Counted from the first letter of the stretch, positions 9,990 to 21,433 are shown. The stretch is 64,000 bases of DNA from Medicago truncatula (GCF_003473485.1 NC_053044.1:5716501-5780500), one strand, 5' to 3'. Notes: generated from the sequence alone by a model not told the origin. Numbers and translations are program-made.

Positions 9990-11763
9990 GGTAAGGTTTA
10001 GTATGGGAAAGGATTCTTTTTCCCATGATGGGAAAGTGTCCTTTACGACCATAGATTTAATAATATTTTAATTGGATGGCTGAGATTGAAGAAGTGGTAA
10101 TTGTTGCAACTTGTTGTTGGACATTGTGCAACAAAAATTCCAGTCCCACCGATTAATTAAATAATAATTTAGCATTTGTTTGTTTTAATTTATTTTTTGT
10201 TTGTATTTATGGGCCTTATCAGTTTGGTTTGGGCTTATTGATTTCAATAAAAAATTTCGGACTAAATTGACCCCCATAGAATGCTGTCATATTAAATTGA
10301 ATTAGAGAAGGAAGTAATAAATTTTCAAAATTTGATTAAAAATATCAATAATGTGTGGCAGTAAATTAATTAAATCATGTGTACTATTGTATGTGACATA
10401 AAATAATTTTTTTTTCTTTAAAAAAAATATTTTGACATTAATTATGGGGGACCTGAATTAGATTGTTTATATTAAATTATATACACAATATTAAAGCAAT
10501 TAGTATTTTTTTTTTGAAATTATGTACGTAAGTAAATATATTTAGATAGTAAATTTGAAACTTGGTAAATTTTTTAAAATAAATGATCATAATAATTATT
10601 ATTTGTGGTGGTGTTGGAAAATTCGAGCAATATATTATCCAATATATTATTAAAAAAAAAATCATAATAACATGTTTTAAATAGTGTTGCAATTGGTTTA
10701 TGTTTAATATTCATTTTGCTAGTTTAGTAGAGAGTTTAGATTTTGATTAGTCATTGATCATTGTTACATTTGGTTTAGGTTTAAGATTATATCTTTTTAC
10801 TATAGAGTTTACAGTTTGATTAATCAGTGATCATTGTTACCTTTGGTTTAGGTCTAAGATTCTTTCTTTTTAGTAGAGAGCTTAGATTTTGATTAGTCAT
10901 TGATCATTGTTACATTTGGTTTACATTTTCACGTATAATAGGACACAAATAGGAAATTACATTTGGTTTACATTTTCACGTATAACAGGACAAATAGGAA
11001 AAATTGGAAAATAATAAGAGTAAATTACACTCCTCTCCTCTTCCCTCAAAGATCCTTGAATTACACTTCACTCTCCTCTTTTGTTAAGATATACACTCCC
11101 CTCCCTTGATATAACATAAAATTTGAGCAACATTCATGGATAGCGGTTGCCGTAAGCATTGCAACGTTCATGGCCTACATTGTAGCCGAATGTGCCCATC
11201 ATTTTCAATTTTTTTATATCGTTTATTCTAAAATAATTGAAAAATGATAGATATAAATTTGTTATAATCTTCTATTGATTGTTAGCACAACTAAACCCCA
11301 ATTTCATTGAGAATAGATATGTGAAACTATCAGCTTGCAATGAAATTCATGGACATCAATATCAAATCAAGAGTTTTTATTTCAGATCTGCAGTTTATAG
11401 GACTAATTTGGAATAAGAAAATCCATTATTGGTGGATTGTTCTTTCAGAAAAGGTAAAACATGTAGATCTGTAGCACACTTGGATACAACTCTAAAATTC
11501 TGTGATGTTGAAGAAGATGCTTGTTTGTATATTTTTTCTGGGTAACTTGGAAAGAAATCAATTCTGGAAAGAAAGAAATGAGAGTGATAAGACCATACTG
11601 AAGTAAATGGGGGGTGCACTGGAAGAAACAAAGAAACATTAGAAATCTATTTTCAGTTTTGTTTTTTCTCTCTCCCTAGCAGGTTGCCAAGTGCCACCTG
11701 TCCTGGGAATTGGAACTTTCCCATGGTGGGAACCAAGTTTCCATTCCCAGGTTAAACTTCACC
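9990..11763. mobile_element. Non-autonomous Mutator-like element with 9-bp target duplication
   Basis: Both flanks carry taaagtttt (9981-9989 and 11764-11772). The ends are inverted: the left starts 'ggtaaggtttagtatggg' and the right end, reversed, starts 'ggtgaagtttaacctggg'; similarity extends for about 50 bp and includes 'catgatgggaaag' / 'ccatgggaaag'. Copy A has a single tagagtttt (5717-5725) with the same flanks, which is the empty site. The 1774-bp interior has no credible transposase; it holds the tandem repeats at 10729-10992 and short ORFs without known domains (for example 11395-11631 minus). The 9-bp duplication assigns it to the Mutator superfamily. Confidence 0.82.
10729..10992. 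repeat. Tandem repeats, 73-bp unit (about 3 copies) then 47-bp unit (2 copies)
   Basis: The word 'gatcattgttac' recurs at 10756, 10829 and 10902, giving a 73-bp period with units that differ by a few bases. It is followed by two copies of a 47-bp unit starting 'acatttggtttac' at 10912 and 10959. The arrays lie inside the Mutator-like element, where subterminal or internal repeats are often seen. Confidence 0.85.
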
Positions 11764-11897
11764 TAAAGTTTTACTTAATCATAATTTTGAGGTTATTTCT
11801 AGCGCAACGTCTTATTATTTGGTGTTTAATCTTTTAATTTATTTCCAACTTCACACTGATGTTTGAACAAAAATGTGTGGGTTGTAAATATAAAAAA

Positions 11898-12078
11898 GAG
11901 AAATGATATTTGTACAACCACTTTGTGACAATTTTTTGACAACTTTCTCTCATACTCGCATTATCCTCTTATTCTCTCTTTTCCTTTTTCTCTCTCCATT
12001 GTTTTTATCCAATGAAAACAAAGAAAAAAAAGTTGTCACCAAAAGTTGGATGAAATGGTTGTTCAAATATCACTACTC
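11898..12078. mobile_element. MITE, second member of the 6698-6885 family
   Basis: It starts GAGAAATGATATTTGTACAA and ends in the inverse of a related sequence ('ttgttcaaatatcac'). Interior words such as 'ctttctctcat' and 'aaaagttg' match the other copy in inverted arrangement. Flanks are A-rich and no perfect target duplication can be read. It lies about 240 bp upstream of the LTD start codon. Confidence 0.65.
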
Positions 12079-12208
12079 GAAATAAAATAAACAAAATAGA
12101 TAAATAACAACAAAGAAAGCATGTGTGTTTTAATCAATCACATAATGAACGGCCCAAAATATGCATGCACAGATACACACAGTAGATGAGAAGCACAGAA
12201 TCACTTCC

Positions 12209-12216
12209 TTATATAT
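12209..12216 (+). promoter_or_regulatory. Possible TATA box of LTD
   Basis: The sequence 'ttatatat' lies about 100 bp before the LTD start codon at 12315, a common distance for a plant gene with a short leader. The region between it and the ATG has no upstream ATG in good context. This is inference only. Confidence 0.35.
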
Positions 12217-12314
12217 GTTTCAGTTTTCAGACATGTGGATGGATAGAACATAGAACATAGTAGAACACAGAACTGAAACAAGTTTTGTTGTTGAACTCAA
12301 ACTCAAACACAACA

Positions 12315-13932
12315 ATGTCTTCAATCACATGCATAACTCACCAACCCATTATTTCAAATTCTAAGTCTTTAATCACTTCGCAAGTTTCTTCCACAAACTT
12401 GTCTTCTTCTCGGTTTCTTGGTATTAGAGTTAAGAGTGTTCGATGGTCAAGCTCAAGCTTCACCTCTAAATTTGGACCCTCTAATGGGTCAAGATTCACA
12501 TGCTGGTTCAAGTTTGGTAAAAATGGTGTTGATGCTGAAGGTGCTGGTATTTATGGTAGTCAGTCTCGTGATGATTTTGATAGAGATGATGTTGAACAGG
12601 TACATTAACTAAACAAAATTAGTAATTTGTTTAATTACTTGTTATTTTATGAGTTTAATGATATATTTGTTTTTGTAAAATTAGTTTTACATGAAAATCC
12701 ATTTTCTTACTGCATTTTTAAAATAACTGCAAAATACTGGATTTATCTTGGTGCATGTCCTCTTTTTTTATACTTTATTCACATTTATGCTATTGTATTT
12801 GTGCATGCAATCTTACTAGTAAAACAAATAGATTTTATCTCGAGTCATCGGTTCAGTGGTAAGAGTTTGACTTTGTAACCTTAAGAGACGAAGTTTGAAT
12901 ATCCTTAGAGACGATTGGTGTCACTTTAAATTAGGGGATAATTTCCCCCTTTCCTCAAATTGTTTTTAAAAAACCTGTGCATGCAATTTTGTCATAGTTT
13001 TGCTTTTGATTCTCGCAGAGATAGTCATTGTTATGTGTTTCATTCTTTTATTAGGAGTTTATTATAACTGATAAATGAGAATGATGTTGGTTGCTAGGAA
13101 ATTTGTTAACTTGTGTAACCATGGAGGAGGAGTGTGCTAAATGCTTATGTATTAGTGGTATATATATATATATATGTCATATGTTCTTATAGTGACTCTG
13201 AAAATATGTGAGAACAAAAAAAAAATCATCATGGTTTTCAGTTTCATGAAACATGCTGAATAGAAACTTGAGTAGAGATATTCATGATTCATTGACTGAG
13301 TATGTTAGTGTGAGAATTTTATAACCGCATAGAAATTGGAAAAGTGAAAATGTAATTGAAGAAGGAAAGCGCGAGTGGTGAAGATAGATTAGTAGGTTTA
13401 TATTTCTTCCATAAAGATGAACATAAAATTTAGGTTGGCTGAAAATGCTGTAAATCATGATATTTGCGTAAAATCTCTCTGCTCCCAACTCAAAATCATC
13501 AGATTCGTGACCTTCATTTTTTTAACAGAAAAACCTTCTCTTATTGACTGTCATTACTCATTAAGCATTGTAATCTAGAAAATTAGTTTTTGAAGAGAAT
13601 GTGCATGTGATGGAAAATGTTCCTATAATAATACCAAACCAGTAAAATATTTATGTCGGCATCATAATCTTTTGCAGTACTTCAACTATATGGGGATGCT
13701 CGCTGTTGAAGGAACATATGATAAAATGGAGGCACTTCTAAGCCAAAAAATTCACCCTGTGGACATTCTACTGTTGTTGGCTTCATCAGAAGGTGACTTG
13801 CCGAAAATTGAGGAACTCTTGAAAGCAGGAGCAAAATATGATGTAAAAGACGCAGATGGACGGACAGCGTTGGATAGGGCTAATTCTGAAGTTAAAGATT
13901 TCATTCTTAATTTTTCAGTGCAGAGAGCATGA
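12315..13932 (+). CDS. LTD: LTD/GDC1: LHCP translocation defect protein, chloroplastic
   Basis: Two exons, 12315-12599 (donor CAG|GTACAT) and 13678-13932 (acceptor TTTTGCAG), give 179 residues, close to the Arabidopsis length. The first 60-70 residues are rich in Ser and Thr with few acidic residues, like a transit peptide. The C-terminal exon holds the conserved block YFNYMGMLAVEGTYDKMEAL, HPVDILLLLASSEGDLPKIEELL and KYDVKDADGRTALDRA, an ankyrin-like module. LTD links imported light-harvesting chlorophyll proteins at the inner envelope to the cpSRP pathway for insertion into thylakoids. The intron (1.08 kb) carries a SINE-like insertion. The gene is intact and converges on the NEPRO-like gene. 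Confidence 0.9.
12834..12965 (+). mobile_element. tRNA-derived SINE-like insertion in the LTD intron
   Basis: A box-A-like 'ggttcagtggtaaga' is followed about 40 bp later by a box-B-like 'gaagtttgaatatcc', the spacing of a pol III tRNA promoter, then a non-tRNA body ending near 'ggggataatttccccc'. It does not fold as a functional tRNA. The ends and target duplication are not clear. Confidence 0.5.
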
Positions 13933-15135
13933 TTAGTTTGTTACCATTATTTGCCATTTCAGCTACATAGTTGTTTATGTTATGATAACTTTTGAACTAT
14001 GTTATTTCATATGATTTGGCCTTTGGATTCATTATTAGCATGAAGTTTATGTCAATATCAGTCTACCCTCGTGACTATCATAGATATACTAATTAAGAAG
14101 AGACTATGCAGCACTGACACTTCAGATTAAATGTATGTCTGATGTCCGACGTGTGTCAGTGTCTGACACCGACGCATGTAGTTACATTCAATCACTTCGA
14201 TTTTTTTTAAATTATTATCTGTGTCATTGGTGTGCCCAGTGCCTGGGTCTGTGTCAATGCATCATTGAAAACTGATAACATTCATAAAGTAGTTACTGCA
14301 AAACAGATGGTGAGGGAACATTATTGAGATTGAGTTGCCAATTTGCACATAAATCTTCCCTCTGGTATGGCTCTTTTTTTTCTTTCTTCAGGAACCTCTG
14401 GTATGGCTCTTGTTGATACAACTTATAGTGCCAGTGCACATGCACATGCACATGCACAATATATCACTGCTTTGTAAATGTATATTCCCAGGTCTTTTTG
14501 AACTTTTGTTCCAGATCAAGATGTGCACATGCTTTAGGGAACTTGTATTCAGAACATACTTACAACTGTGATAATGTTCCAGCTTAAACTGATGATTTGT
14601 TGCTTTCTAAGGAGCCTAAACTGCTGCTAGGGTAGATTAATTTAACTGGAATGGAACAATATTTTAATTCCAATACTGTGAAGACGAAACATTACATGTC
14701 ACTTTTACAAGGCTACAACATAAATCTGACCAATTTCCGCATAGTTCAAAGTTTCGCCCACGCACACCCTGACTTAGGCTCAAGCCCAAAATTTCGCAGT
14801 TGATAGGTTGTACATAACAACTTAACAAACTTGTCGGTTGATTTAGCTAGCATACATGGCTTTAAATTTTTTCCTTTTAACAAAGTTCTAGGTATTGTAA
14901 ATATCATATGAAGATCATCTAGATTTGATATAATATACAAAATTCAAGCTATTGAATGGAGAATGATACCATAACCAAGTTTTCTTCTGTTCATCAAAAG
15001 TCAATTCATTCTTCAGGGACAATGTGATGCCTTTCATAATAAATCAACTTTTCCTACTGTAACAGTACCACCAAAAGATTCATAACAAAAAAATTGAGAC
15101 ATTTTCAATGTTCTTGCATTTGAAAATATCAGCGC
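13933..15135. other. Convergent intergenic region between LTD and the NEPRO-like gene
   Basis: This holds the 3' untranslated ends of both genes. A MITE lies at 14107-14262. A CA/AT repeat 'catgcacatgcacatg' lies near 14440-14460. No gene is seen; the minus ORF at 14746-14940 lacks supporting features. Confidence 0.5.
14107..14262. mobile_element. MITE with 'gaagca(c/t)ggacac' ends, diverged copy
   Basis: The ends 'gcagcactgacac' and 'gtgtcaatgcatc' are inverted, and the interior repeats words such as 'gtgtctgacaccgac'. Two better copies lie at 20183-20309 and 53945-54110, both with 'ttatgtgattttctcaaat' in the middle. Confidence 0.5.
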
Positions 15136-18100
15136 TTAAAAAAGACTATCCTTTGCTTTTACATTAGTAAGTATGCTTGCAAGTGAATCCTCTTTTTCAT
15201 CTTTTGTTTGATCACTTTCATTTCCCATGAAATGGAATGACTTAGGCTTAGCATTGCTAGTTAACACAGAAATACTACTTTGTACACTTTGTGGCACTAA
15301 AGTAGGATTCTTTATCGAGAGAAATGCCACCTTTTTCGAACCGGAATGAAGTTTGCTACTGGTTGAAGACTGTGATAATGCATGCAAGTCACCCTCTGGT
15401 GAAGATTCACGGAAAGAGGCTTTTGTCGTAGAAAGATTTTCTCCTCCTTCCTCACTACCAAACACAGTCTCCATAAAATCATCGAGTTGCGACGGGATTG
15501 TCAACAAATCAGTATTTGTATCCTTGACACGAGGGGGATCCTCTTTAGCTGCAGCATCTGCTTCACCTGTTTCCGAGTCACGTTGGTCATCTGCACAAAA
15601 GACGCAATTTACCATGTTGAACAAGACATCTCTCAGTTAATGAATTCTATTGAATACAAGCCATCATAAAACAATCAATTATCACCAACTGAACAATGCA
15701 CCAATTAAGAAAAAATTTCTACTTTAAATTTCTTATCCAGCACCCTAAGGGCACTTGCTAGCATTTTCTTTAAATTAATAATACAAATAAGGAACACAAA
15801 GTGATTCAGTAATAACAGAAATGAGCGCATCATGGTTCTTACCCCCAAGAATAGACTCGATAGTGTCATAGTTGACACCTGATGCTTGAACAGAAAGATT
15901 TCCACCAGAGTCCTCACCTTGACTTTCATTCTCCTTTTTATGCTTCCTCTCATGTAATATAAACTTATCTGATTTCCAGACACACTCTAATGTAACATAC
16001 TCAACGTCATCACTAGCAGGGTAGAATTCTCTAAAAACCTGATTCAGTAGTATACATCAGAACAGATGAAGAAAGAATATATTAGCAATTAGCATGTAAA
16101 TTATTATTTTTTATACATAATCGTGTTTATGCATAAGTATACAGCAGAGAATTTAGTGGTACAACCACAAACTAACCTCTATTCCCTCATGAGTTATTTT
16201 TATTGATTGCTTCTTTTTAGACAGGGAAGAAACCATATTGAACAAATCAACAATGTCAAGTAATATCTGCATAAGGAGGTAAAAACGATCAATCGGGATA
16301 AATGCACAATCACAGAAATATATAACATAACATCTTAAATAGCACAAATTCTTTACATCTACAGTACCAAATAATATCACTTATACTTCATAGTTAATTT
16401 ACAAATAACCTCAGCACCAGTGTACCACATTAAAAAACTTCCAATTTAACTATGATGAAACCTTGACAAAATTAAATTAAATTATAATACATAAAACATG
16501 GGAGACTTACTTGTTGAACCAAAACTCGTAGACGTGCTAGCAAAGCCATAATTGTCACAGAAAGTCCCATAAAAAAGGATCGAGCAAACAATACAGATAT
16601 CTCGCTATTAAATAGTTAAGGAATCTGAACAGACTACTCAAAAAATATGTTCAAGAAGCAAGTACTAAATGATACTGGAGCTGACCAAGGTAACAATTTC
16701 TAACCAAAGTATGCATAAAAAATACGACGCAAGGATTAAATAATAGATTATATCATAGAACCAACCAAATTTTGGTAAAATGCTTCAGAATCTCACAACT
16801 TGAGGTTATTTTTTACCAGAAAAACTGAGGTTATCCAGTATGAAAACTGAAGTTCCTGTTCCCTATTTCAACAAAGATCTTTAACTTATAACAGAGATGC
16901 AGAAGGAAAAACATCAACATAAACGAGTAATCACTGAGCACATAGAAAATTTTAGCACAGACAGAGAAATTATATAACACTAAATTTAAGCATGTGAATC
17001 CCGAAAGTTGTTTGAAATCGTATTTACAGGGGAAAAAAGATGAAAAACAAATACTAAACTCGTAAGTATCATTTGATAAGATCAACTGGTACCTATATTA
17101 TGAATTATGAAGTAAAAGACAGAGCTAACATTTCTTATTATACCGCGATCAAGATATGGCAATCAACTAAACCCAGAGCAATTAATATAAATTAACAAAA
17201 TATTCTAATAGAAACCACATGATACTAATAGAAGGATACGTTGCAGCCTTCAGCATTGGTTCAACCATCTGCATGGGAAAACAGAACATTGGTTGAAATA
17301 AGAAAAAAGAGGAAGAAAAAAAAAATAAGCAATCAATTGTTAAATCTATGATTATGTAACCAAGTGATTGGGCTCAAGTGGTTAATGAGCTCCTCCTATG
17401 ACGAATAGTTCAGAAGAACTCAAGTTTGATTCCTGATGGGAACAATTATTGGCCAGACTTTACTTACCTGCCAGCTGAACTCCGGATTACTAAGGGCCCC
17501 TTCCCCTAGGCACCGGAGGGTTAACACCAAAAAAAAATCTATGATTATGACTTATGCAGGGTAAAAAAATCCCAATTAGCATCTGATAGGGACTAGGGTA
17601 TTATGTGGTGTCCAAGTCCCACATCATGTACTATGGGATGCTCGGTGGAGTATTTAGGTGGTTTGATTCTTCCCCCTTGATAGATAGCTTTAAAGGGAGG
17701 TCTCAAAGTGCTTGGATACCTATCAGAAATGACTACCAACGGAGGGGATGACTAGAAAGATCAAGTGAAGAATTGTAGAGTACAGCCGTCGGGACATCGG
17801 CCTTCAGAGGTGGTCCTGTGATAGGGACTTGGGTATTATGGGGTTGTCAAGTCCCGCATCAAGTAGAATGGGATGCTCGATGGAGTTTTGATGTGGCTTG
17901 ATTCTTCCCCAAGCGCTTGAGCTGTCGAGCACCCTGTAATACTCAATGTAGAACTTGTGTACCCTATAATACCCAAGTCCCTATCAGGATTAGTTAATGT
18001 GCTGAATCCTCATAGTCATGCTCTATGCATGAAAAGAAGCAGCCACTAATGAGCCAGCACAGTAGAAACATAATGATCTTAGTCTATTATTATTATTAAA

Positions 18101-19435
18101 ACTATTGAAAAAGCAACAGAATCACTTAATAATATTTAGCTGCAATTTCACCTCTTCTAGTAGTCGTGCAGATCCTAAAAGACGGTCCAAAAAGTTTCGC
18201 TTTTCATCATTGCATTTTCTCCTTTTCAAGCTGTCATGAAAAGTAAGTAGAACAATATATTATTACAAACAAGACCATACCTATAATAACATCACATTTT
18301 GATGAAAGACATTTCAGTAGAAACACATTTCAGAAAGCAATAACAAAATGAAGGGCAAGTTAGAAGCACGACTTCAATCTGTGTGAGTATGCAAGAGAGT
18401 GAGCCATTTCTCAGAGGACTGTAATTGTATTATAATATTGCAACATCCATATTCACCTACTTTGCTCTTTAACCACAAACATATAAGTTTGAATAATGGT
18501 CTATTGTATTGGCATCACATCTCTTTACATGAAAATTATGAATTGTCAGTTTCAATTTTCATGAAATCTTGAACGATGAAAATTTAAAAGTTTCCCTACT
18601 TTTTCCTCTTTGTCTTGCACGTAAGATATAAACAGGCATGGAAAAAAAACATATGCACAATTTGAAACATTAAAACTTTTTATATATTATCCATGTCGTT
18701 ATCCTAGCCACCTAAGGTACACTAGTCCCCCCCCACCCACACGCACATTTATTCAGTCATTAAAGGGTGTTGCAGTGGTAAGAGATGAAATGCATTATGC
18801 ATGAAATATGAACGTAAAAGACACTCTACATGTTTTATAGACACAGTCATGTCACCTCCTCAGTTATCTTCGTTTAACATCTAAACTAAACCTTAGCACA
18901 TATAATTAGGAAAACTCCAAAAAAACTGAAAGAAATAATATAAACCTACCTCTCTAAAAGATGAATCTTCTGTTTTGGTCTATCTTCTTTGATAACAGAG
19001 AAACACGATCTTACAAGCTCCTCCAAGTTTGTCAACTGCAGAAGCCTTAAATCCCTCCTCACCTAATAAATTATCAAACCACATAATGACTGGTAAATAC
19101 ACATTACATGCATGTAAAAGCAACTGTAACTGCAAATTTCCCTTTCAAATTTCTATACAAATCCAATTACGGTCAGATAAATAACTAAGGGAGTCAAAGA
19201 AAAAAGCTTTCACAACATTTTCGAAACCTGAGCAATTTTACATTATTGAAGTTGAACACAGTCTTCAGGGAAACTAGACTACAGTACATACCTTCATAAG
19301 ATGCTGGAAATAGGAACAGCGGCGGTGCTGGTTCTTATTCTTGTATACCAATCTTTCAAGGATGCCACACTCACATTGGAGCTGTGAAAGCATAGATGTT
19401 ATTCGACCCTCAATTGTCTCAAATTCAGTACCCAT
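15136..19435 (-). CDS. NEPRO: NEPRO-like nucleolar protein (DUF4477-type N-terminal domain)
   Basis: Eight coding exons join in frame: 19435-19292, 19062-18950, 18230-18152, 17268-17240, 16604-16511, 16266-16177, 16038-15843 and 15590-15136 (399 residues). All introns are GT-AG. A further exon (lower end 20652) appears to be leader, since no ATG lies in its frames; the start chosen is the first Met of the next exon (MGTEFETIEGR). The N-terminal half carries the block seen in plant NEPRO-like proteins: CECGILERLVYKNKNQHRR, CSYFQHLMKVRRDLRLLQ, FARSFFMGLSVTIMALLARL, LVQQILLDIVDLFNM. The C-terminal third is acidic and low in complexity. The animal homologue is nucleolar and linked to RNase MRP; the plant role is inferred. 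Confidence 0.75.
17357..17534 (+). mobile_element. SINE with 15-bp target duplication, in an intron of the NEPRO-like gene
   Basis: Both sides carry aaatctatgattatg (17342-17356 and 17535-17549). The body begins 'taaccaagtgattgggctca', has the tRNA-like words 'caagtggttaatgagctcc' and 'aagtttgattcctga', and ends 'ccggagggttaacaccaaaa', an A-rich tail. A second copy with its own target duplication is at 42710-42894. Confidence 0.85.
17585..17985. repeat. Composite repeat with direct and inverted 'gatagggacttgggtattat' ends
   Basis: The start at 17585 (gatagggactagggtattat) is repeated at 17820 (gatagggacttgggtattat), each followed by about 100 bp of similar sequence including 'gggatgctcg' and 'ttgattcttcccc'. 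The right end at 17966-17985 is the exact reverse complement of the 17820 word. It looks like a small LTR-type or fold-back element common in legumes. It lies in an intron of the NEPRO-like gene. Confidence 0.6.
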
Positions 19436-19778
19436 TGAATCCTTGCAATTTAAATCCAATGGCAGGCTATTATCTGCAAACAAAACAAAGAACAAAGAAA
19501 ATGAATACAATTCAAGCATTGTTAGTGTATTTAAGTGTCGAGAGCCATATTATGAACTTTTGAAATGTGGCCACGCACAAGTAATTATATTCAACAACAT
19601 CCTGGCGATGTAATCAGAAATTAAACTTGTAAAAAAAACTTCGCACTGTAAACATAGGGATATTTAAAATTTTAGATTTCCTATGTTTTCTCTATTTGAC
19701 AGTAGTTTTATTTTTTACTAGGGACGGCAACGAGTCGGTAATTCTCTGCCCCTCACCTCATCAGATACCTTTCCCATG

Positions 19779-20069
19779 TTTACGTTTAGTTCCACTTTTG
19801 GAGGAGCCAAAAATGATTCTAGAGGTCTAGAATTGATTTTTCTGTGTTTGGTTCCTCTAAAGTATAATTGATTTTGCCTCTAGAATGGATTCTACTCGAA
19901 GCTAGAAATGGTAGCTTCTGATTATAGAATTGATTTTTAAACAAATTTACTCTTCAAATCACTTTTACATGAATGTATCCAAACATAACTTTACCTTCAA
20001 CTCAATTTTAGCTAGAATCAATTCACTCAAAATCAATTTTTTCTCACCACATAACCAAACATACACTTA
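19779..20069. mobile_element. Probable MITE ('gtttagttccac' ends)
   Basis: The region starts 'gtttacgtttagttccac' and ends 'ataaccaaacatacact', weakly inverted. In between, the word 'tagaattgattttt' and its complement 'aaaatcaattcta' occur several times. It is non-coding and sits upstream of the start codon of the NEPRO-like gene, within its leader intron. Confidence 0.4.
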
Positions 20070-20182
20070 GTCATGCTTTAAACAGATTTGATGCACATCC
20101 ACAATCATCGATACTTCGAGAAAGTCTCACAATAAAATGTTGTTAGTTAGTTTGTTACTTTAACACTTGCTTCCTAACCTAT

Positions 20183-20309
20183 GAAGCATGGACACTCTTT
20201 GGATTAGGCGTGTCCTGGCGTCGGACACGTGTCTGTGTCTATAATTACAATGAATTATGTGATTTTCTCAAATTTTTAGCGGTGTCGGCGTGTCGGTATC
20301 CGTGCTTCA
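20183..20309. mobile_element. MITE with 'gaagca(c/t)ggacac' ends
   Basis: It begins 'gaagcatggacac' and ends 'ggtatccgtgcttc', which are inverted. The middle contains 'ttatgtgattttctcaaat', identical to the copy at 53945-54110. It is 127 bp long and non-coding. Confidence 0.65.
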
Positions 20310-20347
20310 CAGTTCCTACCAAATTAAACTTGTAGCTATTATACTAA

Positions 20348-20606
20348 GGGCCTGTTTGCATTAGCTTATTTGAGCTTATCTATTGATATAATCACTTGTG
20401 ATATTGTTTGGCAGAGCTTACAAAAAAAACAGCTTATGAGCTGTTTTCAGCTTATTAGAATAAGCTCTGAAAGATAATTTATGAAAACAGTTCATAATAG
20501 CTACAGCTTATATGAAAATAGCTTGACTAAAATTTATCTTTTGCTGTAAAAATAACTTATATACATAAGCACTTATATAATAAGTGCTTAATTAAACACA
20601 TTAATC
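20348..20606. mobile_element. hAT-like MITE of the 'gggcctgtttg..agctta' family
   Basis: It opens 'gggcctgtttgcattagc' and is filled with 'agctta', 'cagctta' and 'ataagc' words in both orientations, ending 'gtgcttaattaaacac'. Other members are at 43891-44137, 48682-49336 and 61145-61565, and fragments occur at about 4890-4988 and 9200-9300. Confidence 0.6.
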
Positions 20607-20909
20607 AAAATACTTCGATTCAGAGAATCAAAATTAAAACAATGGAATAACCTGGACTGGATGGACCAACTCCGCCGGCAAGTCTGCGTTTTCCGGACAG
20701 TTTTTGGTTTCTACGGCAAAAGTATGAAGTACGATGTGCAAACACAAGGATATACTGGTGTTTTTGGAAAAGTGTAGGTTAATTAAGAATTAAAAGAGTT
20801 TTAAATTGGTCCCTATCTCTGCAAAACATTCTCAAATTAACCTACCACGAAGTTATGTTTTTTGGTTGATTTGAGATAGAGATCAATTTGATAGTTTATT
20901 CATAATTAA

Positions 20910-21433
20910 AAGGGTTAAATGCTCTTTTGTTGGTATCTCTTTATGTTTTAGAACTTTAAATTTTTTTTAGTCTCGTTTTGGTTCCTTCTGTTAGGTTTTC
21001 ATTAGGGTTTGAAAAAAAATTAACTCCTTGACATGTGTCACATTGTCATTGGCTCTGAGTTTTTTTTTAAAAAAAATATATTTTGTCTAAGAAAAAATAA
21101 TATTTTTTTCTAAAAAAAAAAATCCCAAATTCAATGACAAAGTGACTGTGTCCCAGAGTTAACATGTGTTACCTTGTCATTGGTTCTCGGAATTTTTTAC
21201 AAAAAAATAAAATATATATTAAAAAAAATTTAAATATTTTTTTATAAAAAAAAAAATTCTAAGGTAATACGTGTCCACACTTAACGTTTTTTATTAAATA
21301 TAACGGAAACCTAACAGAAGGGACCAAAACGAAACTAAAAAAAAACTTAAATACTCAAACAATTTTTTTTTAGTTAAAGGACCAAAGCGATACCAATTAA
21401 ATACTTAAGGGAATAAACGAGCATTTAAGCCTA
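20910..21433. mobile_element. Long-TIR non-coding element
   Basis: The left end 'ttaaatgctcttttg' pairs with the right end 'cgagcatttaa', and 'cttctgttaggttttc' near 20985 pairs with 'gaaacctaacagaag' near 21305. Inside are further mirrored poly-A/T stretches and two copies of 'acatgtgt(c/t)ac'. The interior is non-coding. Terminal words resemble those of the Mutator-like element at 22311-24338. Confidence 0.6.

Larger units (their letters stand above)
6118..11800. repeat. Segmental duplication, copy B
   Basis: This is the second copy of 1452-5753, separated from it by about 365 bp of single-copy DNA. It differs by a 188-bp MITE (6698-6885), a short local tandem duplication just before it (about 6610-6690), a different stretch at about 8780-9050 in place of 4030-4780, and a 1774-bp Mutator-like element (9990-11763). 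After that element the duplicated sequence resumes at 'acttaatcataattttgagg' (11773). Confidence 0.88.

Noticed and set aside
10729..10992. Regularly spaced repeats as a CRISPR-like array
   Set aside because: The units are contiguous 73-bp and 47-bp tandem copies without spacers, in plant nuclear DNA.
15353..15640. 95-codon plus-strand ORF
   Set aside because: It overlaps the last exon of the NEPRO-like gene in antisense; the minus-strand exon joins in frame to seven others.
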